A stretch of DNA of 20,801 nucleotides from Spirochaetaceae bacterium (lineage in GTDB: Bacteria; Spirochaetota; Spirochaetia; B11-G9): the NCBI GenBank assembly GCA_030643345.1, contig DAOWMA010000003.1:1-20801 (forward strand). The letters are read 5' to 3'. Below, piece after piece: positions 1-7,763 of this stretch; the stretch's first letter is position 1; each line of letters opens with the position of its first letter. Under the pieces are notes generated by a model, which saw nothing but the letters and a program-made list of their open reading frames with translations, did no database searches and was not told the origin of the DNA. Position numbers and translations under genes: made by a program.

Positions 1-1139
1 AGGCCCTTTTTGGGAATCCGGATATACTTTTACTGGATGAGCCTACAAACCACCTTGACCTTGAATCAATTACCTGGCTGGAAGAGTTTTTATATAAATT
101 CAATAATACTGTAATTGTTGTCTCCCATGACAGGCACTTTCTGAACAAGGTCTGTACTCATGTTGCAGATATTGATTATGGGAAAATACAATTGTTCGTT
201 GGTAACTACGATTTCTGGTATATGTCAAGTCAGTTGGCAAATAGACAGAGGAAGGATGACAAAAAGAAGAGAGAGGATAAGGTAGCAGAACTTAGATCTT
301 TTATTCAGCGATTCAGTGCTAATGCATCTAAGTCAAAACAGGCAACAAGCCGTAAGAAGCTGATTGATAAACTTACCATTGATGATATAAAACCAAGCTC
401 AAGGCGATTCCCATACATTAACTTTAAGCCTGAAAGAGAATGTGGAAAAAATATTCTTGAAATTAATAATATAACCCACTCGTTTGATGGTGAGGTTGTT
501 ATTAGAGATTTCTCGCTTCATATAAATAAGGGTGATAAGATAGCGCTGGTAGGACCGGATCACCTTGCGAAAACAGTTCTTTTTCAGATACTTGCAGGTG
601 AAATTGAACCTGATAAGGGTAGTTATGAGTGGGGTGTTACCATTAAAAATTCCTACTATCCAAAAGAGAATTCCAGTTATTTTGATAACGATTATAATCT
701 TACAGAGTGGCTGGGACAGTATTCGGCAGAACCTGATGAAACCTATATCCGGAGTTTTCTTGGGCGAATGCTGTTTTCAGGGGAAGACGGCCTGAAAAGT
801 GCAGGAGTATTGTCGGGCGGTGAAAAAGTAAGGTGTATGATGGCTAAAATAATGCAGGAGGGTTCCAATGTTCTTATCTTTGATGAACCAACCAACCATC
901 TGGACCTTGAAGCCATTACCGCACTGAATAACGGGCTTATAGATTTTTCTGAGGTTATTTTAATGACAAGCCATGACCACCAGTTTATTGATACTGTAGC
1001 GAACAGAATTGTTGAGTTTACTCCTCTGGGTATTATTGATAAGTATATGCGTTTTGATGATTATCTTAACAGTGATGATGTAAAAGCCATGAGAGACGAA
1101 ATGTATAAGAATCATAACCATAACCGGCTTACTATATAA
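1..1139 (+). CDS. ABC-F family ATPase (YbiT-like), 3' part
   Basis: The reading frame is open from base 3 and the N-terminus lies outside the window; about 378 residues are visible. The visible part starts at the Walker B of the first nucleotide-binding domain (LLLDEPTNHLDLE) and its H-switch SHDRHF. A charged linker follows (roughly 230-420), then a second domain with signature LSGGEKVR (about 814-837), Walker B IFDEPTNHLDLEA and SHDHQF. Two tandem ATPase domains, a linker and no membrane segment define ABC-F proteins, which act on ribosomes in translation rescue or antibiotic protection. The C-terminal pattern (VLSGGEK, then a VIDKY-like strand) recalls YbiT rather than Uup. The second Walker A reads GPDHLAKT instead of GxxGxGKS, keeping the Lys; from memory related forms occur in this subfamily. 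No frameshift is seen. Confidence 0.93.
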   Translation, partial: ALFGNPDILLLDEPTNHLDLESITWLEEFLYKFNNTVIVVSHDRHFLNKVCTHVADIDYGKIQLFVGNYDFWYMSSQLANRQRKDDKKKREDKVAELRSFIQRFSANASKSKQATSRKKLIDKLTIDDIKPSSRRFPYINFKPERECGKNILEINNITHSFDGEVVIRDFSLHINKGDKIALVGPDHLAKTVLFQILAGEIEPDKGSYEWGVTIKNSYYPKENSSYFDNDYNLTEWLGQYSAEPDETYIRSFLGRMLFSGEDGLKSAGVLSGGEKVRCMMAKIMQEGSNVLIFDEPTNHLDLEAITALNNGLIDFSEVILMTSHDHQFIDTVANRIVEFTPLGIIDKYMRFDDYLNSDDVKAMRDEMYKNHNHNRLTI

Positions 1140-1155
1140 CTTTTGTAGATGGTAT

Positions 1156-1195
1156 GATGTTGTAAAGATGCAATGCATTGCGTCTCTACAACATC
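1156..1195. repeat. 40-bp palindrome, AGACGC-core family
   Basis: Forty bases fold on themselves around the perfect centre GCAATGCATTGC (1170-1181); the outer arms GATGTTGTA and TACAACATC match exactly. Two positions (A/C and T/G-type pairings around the AGATGC/GCGTCT core) deviate from a perfect inverted repeat. It lies just after the ABC-F stop and before the propeller gene. There is no clear U-tract, so it is more likely a dispersed palindromic element than a classical terminator. Related copies lie at 4607-4646 and 14608-14635. Confidence 0.8.
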
Positions 1196-1235
1196 TGTTA
1201 TTATTTCCACACACATGATAACCTGTCTTACATAC

Positions 1236-2939
1236 ATGAACCTAAAAAAAACAATATGTATTTGTATTGCATCTTTACTTCTTCCCATGTGGATTTTCTC
1301 TGCAGACAATCCTGAGATCCTATGGCGTTACACAACCGGAGGCAGGATAATAACATCCCCTGTTGAAGGGTCTGACGGCACCATATATTTTTGTTCTGAA
1401 GACCGGTTTATGTACGCACTGCGGAAAGACAATACTCTGAAATGGCGGTTAAACCTTGAAGACAGACTGACAGATACCCTTACTATTGGTTATGATGGTA
1501 CTCTCTATGCAGGCAGCAGAAGAGGTTATTTTATTGCTGTAAATCAAAAAGGGGAACAGATATGGAAGATAAAGCTGAATGGGCGGCCTTTTGGAAACCC
1601 TGCTTCAGCACCTGATGGAAGTCTCTACATTGCTACTGATAAGGGGTGGCTGTACTCCGTAAGTCATACAGGATTTATCCACTGGGAGGTAAAACTGCCT
1701 TCTATACCTGTTATAAGTCCTGTTATTGGAAAAGATATATATATCGCTCTCAATAATGAACGTATCTACTCATATAATAAAAATGGTGGAAGGGAGTGGG
1801 TTTTTCTTCTTTCCGGGCAGGCAGAATCTCTTGCACTGTCACAATATGGAATTTACGCTGGTACAAACAATTCCACACTTGTGGCTATAGATTTTTCCGG
1901 TACACGGATATGGAATACCTTACTTGCAGGTTCTGTTAATTCAGTTGTTGTTCTAACTTCAGATAGAATTTTAACTACAACAGGTAACAGTATTACCATG
2001 CTTGATTCTTCAGGAAATGTTATCTGGAATAAAACCGAAAGAAGTGTACAGATTGATACAACGGTGTTCTCCAATGGTATAGTAAGCCTTGGTATGGATG
2101 GCAGTATATCATGGCTTGATTTAACCGGATCTCCAATGGGAGAGCTTAAGGGTGGTATCCCTTCAGGAAGATTACTGGGTTCGGTTGATGGATCTATATA
2201 TATTGGAAGCAAAGACTGGCTGTTATACAGATATGGTTTCAAAGATCTGGTAAGCAGTGAATATATTGATTATATATGGCCATCCTTTAGGGGAGGACTG
2301 GAAAACAGGGGTAATTTAATACTGGAGAACAAACAACCTGAAAAAGAAAAATTATATAAACAACCTGATTATATCTATCTTATGGAACTTGCTAATAGTG
2401 GGAATGAGGAAATTCTTACAGGATTACTGGATGAAATAGAGAATAGGTTGTATATACGAGCTTATGACGAAGGGAAGGGCTACCTACCTGGTATTCTTGA
2501 ATTTGTTGCATCTGAAGGCGTTAAGAGGCCTGTTTACGAAGATGGTCTGCTTGTTAATAATTTCCCTGTAATACGAAGCCGTGCTATTGAAATAATTGGA
2601 ATTTCCGGAAATTTTGATACAATTAAGTTTATGGCGGATCTTCTTGTTTACGAATGGGATGACTTTGTTTTAAGCTCAATTATAAAATCTCTTGGATATC
2701 TTCAAAGTAATATTGATAATATTACAACAACGGCACTGAGCAGTTATTACGGGGAAAATCCAACCAGTTTAAACTCAAGGTCTTTCAGTCAGATACTTAT
2801 GACTGTTCAAAAAATGAACAATTATAACGGCTATATAAACAAGAGTCTGCTTACTGTAATAACAAATATTTTTATAAGATCCAGTTCAAAGTCAGTAAAA
2901 GAGCTGGCATTGGATACAATTCAGGCTGTTAAGCCCTAA
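1236..2939 (+). CDS. Secreted PQQ-like beta-propeller protein with HEAT-like C-terminus
   Basis: The start at 1236 gives 567 residues beginning with a signal peptide (NLKK, hydrophobic stretch, then FSA before DNPEI). In-frame ATGs at 1173 and 1215 exist, but 1173 lies inside the palindrome and would spoil the signal peptide. No good ribosome site precedes any of them. Residues ~25-350 hold repeated units of the type DGTIYF/DGTLYAG/DGSLYIA followed by W-[KRE]-x-L strands, typical of PQQ/WD-like propellers (Pfam PQQ_2 style). Residues ~380-567 are helical, with phrases such as RSRAIEIIG and SSIIKSLGYL that resemble HEAT repeats. There is no dehydrogenase catalytic domain, so it is probably a periplasmic scaffold or binding protein rather than a quinoprotein enzyme. 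It lies upstream of the P83/100 gene on the same strand. Function unknown. Confidence 0.88.
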   Translation: MNLKKTICICIASLLLPMWIFSADNPEILWRYTTGGRIITSPVEGSDGTIYFCSEDRFMYALRKDNTLKWRLNLEDRLTDTLTIGYDGTLYAGSRRGYFIAVNQKGEQIWKIKLNGRPFGNPASAPDGSLYIATDKGWLYSVSHTGFIHWEVKLPSIPVISPVIGKDIYIALNNERIYSYNKNGGREWVFLLSGQAESLALSQYGIYAGTNNSTLVAIDFSGTRIWNTLLAGSVNSVVVLTSDRILTTTGNSITMLDSSGNVIWNKTERSVQIDTTVFSNGIVSLGMDGSISWLDLTGSPMGELKGGIPSGRLLGSVDGSIYIGSKDWLLYRYGFKDLVSSEYIDYIWPSFRGGLENRGNLILENKQPEKEKLYKQPDYIYLMELANSGNEEILTGLLDEIENRLYIRAYDEGKGYLPGILEFVASEGVKRPVYEDGLLVNNFPVIRSRAIEIIGISGNFDTIKFMADLLVYEWDDFVLSSIIKSLGYLQSNIDNITTTALSSYYGENPTSLNSRSFSQILMTVQKMNNYNGYINKSLLTVITNIFIRSSSKSVKELALDTIQAVKP

Positions 2940-2979
2940 TAAAATCAAAAAAGTAGATGTTTTATTTGGTAAAGAGTTC

Positions 2980-2985
2980 TATAAT
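2980..2985 (+). promoter_or_regulatory. Candidate -10 box for the P83/100 gene
   Basis: TATAAT at 2980-2985 is a perfect -10 hexamer. The -35 region about 17 bases upstream (ATGTTT) is poor, so this is a moderate prediction. Transcription would start near 2991-2993, which is the first base of the duplicated repeat at 2991-3100; the mRNA leader would then consist almost wholly of that repeat. Confidence 0.45.
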
Positions 2986-2990
2986 TTCTA

Positions 2991-3100
2991 TAAGGCTGGT
3001 CGCCAATGAGTCGTACCGGAAGAGCGAAGCGATGAGGAACGATCTCAGCAACCTAAGGCTGGTCGCAAACAAGTTTGCTGCTCGCCTATGCAACCTAAGG
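2991..3100 (+). repeat. Two imperfect copies of a structured repeat in the P83/100 leader
   Basis: The 13-mer TAAGGCTGGTCGC occurs at 2991-3003 and 3054-3066, and GCAACCTAAGG occurs at 3048-3058 and 3090-3100. Each unit therefore has the form GGTCGC, variable insert, GCAACC; those ends can pair in RNA with one mismatch. The inserts differ but each folds: unit 1 pairs GAGTCGTACC with GGAACGATCTC, and unit 2 contains the hairpin GCAAACAAGTTTGC. The stretch is clearly more GC-rich than its surroundings. Its right end abuts the AAGGAAGGAAG ribosome site of the next gene. It may be a dispersed repeat or a regulatory leader. Confidence 0.7.
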
Positions 3101-3110
3101 AAGGAAGAAG

Positions 3111-4592
3111 ATGAAAAAGATAGCTGTTTTACTGATTTTAATGTTGGTTTCCATTTCTTTGTTCTCTCAATTTGTTGTGAAAGAGGAACTTTTTAAGGTA
3201 CAAAGGGAATCGGTTGAGTTTGTTAATTATGAAGGTCCTCATGCCAAGTTCGAAACAGCAGATGAAATAAGAGGTATAGGTATTTATCTTGGAAATCAAA
3301 TTAAGGGGGGCGAGAGTAGAAACAGCTATTATGGCCGCTACAGTATAATACATGCTGTTGAAAAAGAGGGGCAGGGGCTGTTTAATGCTGACATCCTTAT
3401 TATTGAAAAAGATGCTGTTGTTGATCATATTAATAATATACGGCGAATTCTTTCAGGATACCTTCAGGCATCTTACTCATATTCCAGAGAGGATGCTGAT
3501 ATTATTGCCGAATTTGCAACCTATTATAATGCTGTATATAGGGGTGATTTCCAGTATTTCATATCAATGTACAATAAAATTGTTATAAACAACCTGGATG
3601 AGGATAAGGCAGGTATATCTACCAGATATCTTGAATGGCCCGGAGCTACGGAGCTCATAGTACCTTTATCAGTATCAGGTGAATTAAAAATCGATACAGA
3701 TACAATTAGTAATGAAGATGTAATAGAAGATCTGCGGACCAAAGATGATAAAGGTATAGAGCCCCGAAAAGATATAGTTGAACTCAAAGAAAGGGAAATT
3801 GAAAAGGAACAGGACCAGATAGAGGACCAGAAAGAAGAACTTAAGGAAGAATCCCGTGATCTGAAAATTAAAAAAGACCAGCTTGAAAAGGATAAGGAAA
3901 GTCTTACTGATTCTGAAATTAAGGAAAGAGAAGAAGATATTACTGTAAAAGAGACTGATCTTAAAGAAAAAGAGGAAGAGATAAAAGAGCGGGAAGAAGA
4001 TCAACAGACACGTCAGGAAGCAGTATTGAAAGAACGGGAGCAGATAGCTGAGGATGAAAAGAAGCTGATTGATGAGAAAAAAGAAAGTTTTGCAGATACA
4101 ACTGCAGGTATTAAAACTATACCCTTTTTAATTATTGATGGTAGCGATTCTGATTTAATGGGAAGATTGGCTTTAATAAATACACTAACTGGTGAAATAG
4201 ATAGAAGGTCATCCATAAATACTGTAAGAGGAAGGCGATACTACCTGTCTGGTAAAGATATACTTATTGTTTCCGGGATTGACAGGGAACCACAGGCAGT
4301 ACGACTTATGTTTCTCGATTCAGAGACTCTCGAAGTTAAAATGCAGGGTAATACTGATGTATTCAGTGACACAGATATTCTTCTTACTGGAAACAGCATC
4401 TTTGCAGTTGTACGGGAAAACGGGAAATGGTATGTAGGGAAGTTTAATAAGAATCTGGAATTACAGGTACGCTCAGAACACGAGATTCTGGCATATACAC
4501 CTTTGCAGTTGAATGACGGTATTCTGTATGTGCAGTTAGATAATGGTAGAGTTGTAGCGCTAAATTCTGATACATTGAAAATAAATGAATAA
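3111..4592 (+). CDS. P83/100 family protein
   Basis: A 493-residue secreted protein: signal peptide MKKIAVLLILMLVSISLFS (1-19), a folded N-terminal region to ~200, a highly charged E/K/D coiled coil at ~222-325 (repeated KEREEDI/KEKEEEI-type heptads), and a C-terminal beta-rich domain at ~335-493 with propeller-like strands. This architecture, the N-terminal phrases (GIGIYLGNQI, ADIIAEFATYYNAVYRGD) and the spirochaete setting match the Borrelia P83/100 antigen family (Pfam Borrelia_P83). Family members are periplasmic or envelope-associated; the molecular role is not established. The ATG at 3111 follows a strong purine-rich site (AAGGAAGGAAG). The gene is shorter than Borrelia P83/100 (about 660-700 residues), mainly through a shorter coiled coil. 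Confidence 0.9.
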   Translation: MKKIAVLLILMLVSISLFSQFVVKEELFKVQRESVEFVNYEGPHAKFETADEIRGIGIYLGNQIKGGESRNSYYGRYSIIHAVEKEGQGLFNADILIIEKDAVVDHINNIRRILSGYLQASYSYSREDADIIAEFATYYNAVYRGDFQYFISMYNKIVINNLDEDKAGISTRYLEWPGATELIVPLSVSGELKIDTDTISNEDVIEDLRTKDDKGIEPRKDIVELKEREIEKEQDQIEDQKEELKEESRDLKIKKDQLEKDKESLTDSEIKEREEDITVKETDLKEKEEEIKEREEDQQTRQEAVLKEREQIAEDEKKLIDEKKESFADTTAGIKTIPFLIIDGSDSDLMGRLALINTLTGEIDRRSSINTVRGRRYYLSGKDILIVSGIDREPQAVRLMFLDSETLEVKMQGNTDVFSDTDILLTGNSIFAVVRENGKWYVGKFNKNLELQVRSEHEILAYTPLQLNDGILYVQLDNGRVVALNSDTLKINE

Positions 4593-4606
4593 TAAATAAT
4601 GGGGAC

Positions 4607-4646
4607 CCGCCGTAGAGACGCGAGTTACCGCGTCTATTAACGGCGG
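4607..4646. repeat. Palindromic element between convergent genes, possible terminator
   Basis: Outer arms CCGCCGT and AACGGCGG enclose GTAGAGACGCG and CGCGTCTATTA, with AGTTAC as the loop. The core AGACGCG/CGCGTCT matches the elements at 1156-1195 and 14608-14635. On the plus strand it is followed by AAAATTTTATT, so it may terminate the P83/100 transcript. Its right arm also encodes the last two codons and stop of the minus-strand ParB-like gene. Confidence 0.78.
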
Positions 4647-5023
4647 AAAATTTTATTAAAGAATTTACAGATACGCTGAAGTAATTTTTGAAAAAAACCT
4701 GGATTTTTTAATTGTTCAAGTTTTGAATAAGCATCAACGATTTCATTAGCTGTAAAATCTTTCCGATGAATATTTTCTTCAATTTCCATTTCAAGTTTAT
4801 CAATTTTTGTTGGTGCATCAACTATAGTAGCTTCGATTTTTTCCCATCCTAACTTCTTTGCTGATGCAAGCCTTCGCTGTCCCGCTATGAGCATGTGGTC
4901 CCTGGTTATAACAATGGGATTCATAAGTCCATGGATATTCATACTTTCTGCAAGTTCGTTAAGGTTCCCCAAATCTTTTCTGATTCGTTTTTTTATTTGA
5001 ATTTCACCTATTCGAACAAGCAT
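4637..5023 (-). CDS. Small stand-alone ParB/Spo0J N-terminal domain protein
   Basis: The 128 residues cover little more than a ParB N-terminal domain. Residues 31-39 (HGLMNPIVI) and 46-60 (IAGQRRLASAKKLGW) match the Q-x-x-P-I-V and G-x-R-R motifs, and ENIHRKDFTANEIVDAY (83-99) matches the E-N-x-x-R-x-D-L motif. The motif is GQRR where ParB usually has GERR. There is no DNA-binding HTH or dimerisation domain, no ParA neighbour and no parS noted, so chromosome partition is doubtful; nuclease-like or regulatory roles are known for related domains. The C-terminus (FFQKLLQRICKFFNKIFRR) is basic and amphipathic. AGGAGA sits four bases before the ATG. It follows the PBP gene by 77 bases. Confidence 0.82.
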   Translation of the reverse strand: MLVRIGEIQIKKRIRKDLGNLNELAESMNIHGLMNPIVITRDHMLIAGQRRLASAKKLGWEKIEATIVDAPTKIDKLEMEIEENIHRKDFTANEIVDAYSKLEQLKNPGFFQKLLQRICKFFNKIFRR

Positions 5024-5037
5024 TTTGTCTCCTATAT

Positions 5038-5096
5038 GATGATAAAAAAGAACTTTATTCTATCTTTGTATAATATCCTGTCCTTTTTTTATCATC
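5038..5096 (-). repeat. Inverted repeat in the leader of the ParB-like gene
   Basis: GATGATAAAAAAG (5038-5050) and CTTTTTTTATCATC (5083-5096) are inverted copies (one has an extra A/T) separated by about 32 bases. On the minus strand the hairpin lies between the PBP stop and the AGGAGA site of the ParB-like gene. The stem is AT-rich, and its distal arm gives a T-rich run, so it could attenuate read-through from the PBP gene. The loop holds TATTAT, a possible -10, without a good -35. Confidence 0.5.
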
Positions 5097-5100
5097 CCTT

Positions 5101-7608
5101 TTAGTCCAGTAGAGGATTGATCTCTGGTCCTTCGTCACCAGGTGGAAAGTTGGAATCAGGTAAATCGCTGGTAAAAAGATCAGATGAAAGATTATCCAGG
5201 TCGAATGTATCTACTCCGAAGTCTTCAATAAGAAGAATATCCTGAAGCCCCTTTATAAGATCATCATCTCTTTGATGTTTGAATGTATGTATGTCACAGA
5301 ATTTTTTTGGCTCAGTACCTAATATAAATATCTCATCTGTTAATCCTTCATCGCATTCGCTTGTAGGCAGCAGACCGGAGACTGAACAAACTTTCATCTC
5401 AACAAGCCCGGTTTCCGGTTTTTGGAATTCTATTCTTTCAAGACCTGCATGAATTGTTTTCATATATTCCGCCCATACAGGGCCGGCAGCTGTTGCTCCC
5501 GTAAGCTCTCTTCCAAGAGAGTTCCCGGGCGTGTCAAAGCCAAACCAGATAGCAGTAGTATAGTAGGGTGAGAATCCAACTGTCCACGCGTCACCCCAGT
5601 TTTGGGTTGTTCCTGTTTTTCCGGCCATTGGCATTCCGTCAAATCCTCCAATATTTATTCTTCGCCATTTTAACGTACCGTATTCAACAGTGCTTTGAAG
5701 TATGGATACCATAATATAAGCATTTTGAGGAGTCATGATCTCTCTGTCTTTACTTCTGTTGCTTTGTTGTTCTCTCAGCCTCTCTTTTTCAGGTTCAAGG
5801 ACTATATTGCCGTTTCTGTCCAGTACAGAAGTAATTGCAATTGGTACGACGGCTTTCCCCTGATTAGGAAAGGTGGCGAAAGCCCTGGCCATATTAATTG
5901 GTGCTACAGAGGTTATCCCAAGACCCAGTGGAAAACTTCTTGGGAAAAGAGTTCTGTTTTCAGACTGATCTTCCATACCAAGTAGTCTTGAAGCTCTTTC
6001 GATTGCAGCTTCAAAACCCAAACCATCCAGAACCTGAAGGGAAGGAACATTCATTGAGTGTGCAAGAGCATAACGTAAAAGTACAGAACCCTGCCAGCTT
6101 CCTAAATAATTCGTAGGAGTATATTTAGTGCCTGCATCATCGTAAAAAATTATAGGACCATCATAAAGTCTTGTAGCAGTTGTAAACTTGCCGGAGCCAA
6201 TGGCAGCTGAATAGTAAAGCGGTTTAAAACTTGAACCCGGCTGGACCTGGGCATCTACAGCTCTATTATATTTTTTTGTCTCAAAATCACTGCCTCCAAC
6301 CATACTTAAAATATGGCCGCTATGGTCATCAATGGTAATAAGAGCACCTTCAACTGTTGTCTTTTTTGCTGACAGCTGATCTTTTACAGCTGCGTACTGG
6401 GTTAGATCTTTAACATCACCCATTCCAAAAATAAGTGACATTACTTCCAGAGTAGGGCTTATTGTCTTATAAAATTCATTTCTTGCCGCTTTTTTTTGTT
6501 TTGAGCCTGCAACCTGGATATCTTCAAGGTTAAAAAGAAGGCTTAGCATATCTACTATTGGAACATAGGTTTCATCTACTATTGCAAGTCTGGAATCCGA
6601 TTTTGTTTTATATCGCTCATTTATACTGTGAAAAGCTTTATCCATTATTTTATCGGCAATTACCTGGTAGCCAAGATCAAGGGTGGTATTAACTACATAC
6701 CCGTCTTTATTAATATCAACTGCACCATAGAGCATATCATTCAGATTAATTCTTACATATTCACTGAAATATGGAGCTTTACTGTCATTATCGAAGTAAG
6801 CGCTTGATATATTGGATCTTGTGTAATTATAACTGTCCCAATATTCCCGGAAGGAGAGGTCGGCTTCGTTTTGCGTAACATATCCGAGATTTACCATCTG
6901 AGTAAGAACATCTATCTGTCTGGATCTTGCTCTTTCAGGATGATTAATGGGGGAATAGAGGGCAGGGCTGGCAAGCTGTACAACCAGAATTGCAGATTCT
7001 GCTATAGTTATCTCTCTTGCACTGTGACCGAAATAAAACTGGGAAGCCGATTCAACACCATATGCATTATGCCCAAAATACATTTGGTTCATATATATTT
7101 CAAGAATTTCATTCTTGGAAAGGTCTCTTTCAAATTGAAATGCATACCAGATCTCTTTCAGCTTTCGTTTAACTTTTATAACTGTCCGATCTGCGTAATG
7201 CCATCCCGCGACCTGCATCGTAAGAGTACTGGCGCCTGAAAAATATCGTCCTGTAATAATATTAAAGGCTGCTCCGGCAACTCGTACCAAATCAATCCCT
7301 TTATGAGTATAGAAAGTACTGTCTTCCCTGCTTATCAGGGCATAAAGTAAATTTTTAGGAAGTTCATCTATGGGGACAATATCTCTTTTTTCATCAGAGA
7401 ATATTTCAGTTATAAGTTCTCCATGTCTATCCAGTATTTGAGTAGGGAGTGCCGGTGTGTAAGAGCTAAGATCGCCTCTTACATCTATATTGTGACTTCC
7501 GGAAAGGAAGAAACCGATACCAAGACCCACTACTATGGAAGACAAAAAGGTTAAGCCTATTAGAATACCTGCAAGGATTCTTCTTTTTCCAGTTCGAAGC
7601 ATAGGCAT
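5101..7608 (-). CDS. Class A penicillin-binding protein (GT51 glycosyltransferase / transpeptidase)
   Basis: The 835-residue bifunctional enzyme polymerises lipid II glycan chains and crosslinks the peptides on the periplasmic face. One membrane anchor lies at ~10-34. The GT51 domain (~60-240) has the catalytic Glu in SREDSTFY (E95), GASTLTMQVA (125-134), RKLKEIWYAF (148-157) and EILEIYMNQMYFG. The transpeptidase has S459-S-F-K462, S518-M-N520 and K664-T-G666. GASTLTMQVA has Met for the first Gln of the usual STxTQQ motif; this form recalls PBP1C, but the rest looks PBP1A-like. A Cys-containing region (CSVSGLLPTSEC, then FCDIH) and an acidic Asp/Pro-rich tail (~780-835) close the protein. No ribosome site precedes the ATG; the nearby ATG at 7602 is an alternative. 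TTGACA lies at 7632-7637 on the minus strand, but the matching -10 is weak. Confidence 0.95.
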   Translation of the reverse strand: MPMLRTGKRRILAGILIGLTFLSSIVVGLGIGFFLSGSHNIDVRGDLSSYTPALPTQILDRHGELITEIFSDEKRDIVPIDELPKNLLYALISREDSTFYTHKGIDLVRVAGAAFNIITGRYFSGASTLTMQVAGWHYADRTVIKVKRKLKEIWYAFQFERDLSKNEILEIYMNQMYFGHNAYGVESASQFYFGHSAREITIAESAILVVQLASPALYSPINHPERARSRQIDVLTQMVNLGYVTQNEADLSFREYWDSYNYTRSNISSAYFDNDSKAPYFSEYVRINLNDMLYGAVDINKDGYVVNTTLDLGYQVIADKIMDKAFHSINERYKTKSDSRLAIVDETYVPIVDMLSLLFNLEDIQVAGSKQKKAARNEFYKTISPTLEVMSLIFGMGDVKDLTQYAAVKDQLSAKKTTVEGALITIDDHSGHILSMVGGSDFETKKYNRAVDAQVQPGSSFKPLYYSAAIGSGKFTTATRLYDGPIIFYDDAGTKYTPTNYLGSWQGSVLLRYALAHSMNVPSLQVLDGLGFEAAIERASRLLGMEDQSENRTLFPRSFPLGLGITSVAPINMARAFATFPNQGKAVVPIAITSVLDRNGNIVLEPEKERLREQQSNRSKDREIMTPQNAYIMVSILQSTVEYGTLKWRRINIGGFDGMPMAGKTGTTQNWGDAWTVGFSPYYTTAIWFGFDTPGNSLGRELTGATAAGPVWAEYMKTIHAGLERIEFQKPETGLVEMKVCSVSGLLPTSECDEGLTDEIFILGTEPKKFCDIHTFKHQRDDDLIKGLQDILLIEDFGVDTFDLDNLSSDLFTSDLPDSNFPPGDEGPEINPLLD

Positions 7609-7641
7609 ACATTATTTATTAGAGGAGTTTGTGTCAAGAAG

Positions 7642-7671
7642 AAGGCCGATCCTTTTTAGGGAATCGGCCTT
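7642..7671 (-). terminator. Hairpin downstream of the seven-gene operon
   Basis: AAGGCCGAT (7642-7650) and ATCGGCCTT (7663-7671) form a perfect nine-pair stem, with CC/GG able to extend it over a T-rich loop. It lies 93 bases past the last operon gene and upstream of the PBP gene. The downstream T content on the minus strand (CTTCTTG) is modest, so the terminator call is tentative. Confidence 0.5.
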
Positions 7672-7763
7672 ATTCACAAGTGCCGGATTGAAATATAGTA
7701 AACTGGGAGGGGAACTACATTACCAGTCCGACAACTTTATTATCGGCTTATATATGGCATAAG

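Noticed and set aside
1173..1235. Upstream start for the propeller protein
   Set aside because: It lies inside the palindrome and would place 21 residues before a good signal peptide beginning at 1236.
2991..3100. CRISPR-like array
   Set aside because: Only two copies of unequal length with foldable inserts; no regular spacing and no cas genes.
3684..4004. Phe-rich reading frame opposite the P83/100 coiled coil
   Set aside because: It is the antisense of E/K-rich codons (GAA/AAA read as TTC/TTT), with no ribosome site or family match.
4637..5023. Chromosome-partition ParB
   Set aside because: No HTH or dimer domain, no parA neighbour and no parS site noticed.
5101..7608. Assignment as PBP1C (pbpC)
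   Set aside because: Only the GASTLTMQVA motif points that way; the transpeptidase and Cys-containing C-terminal region look PBP1A-like.
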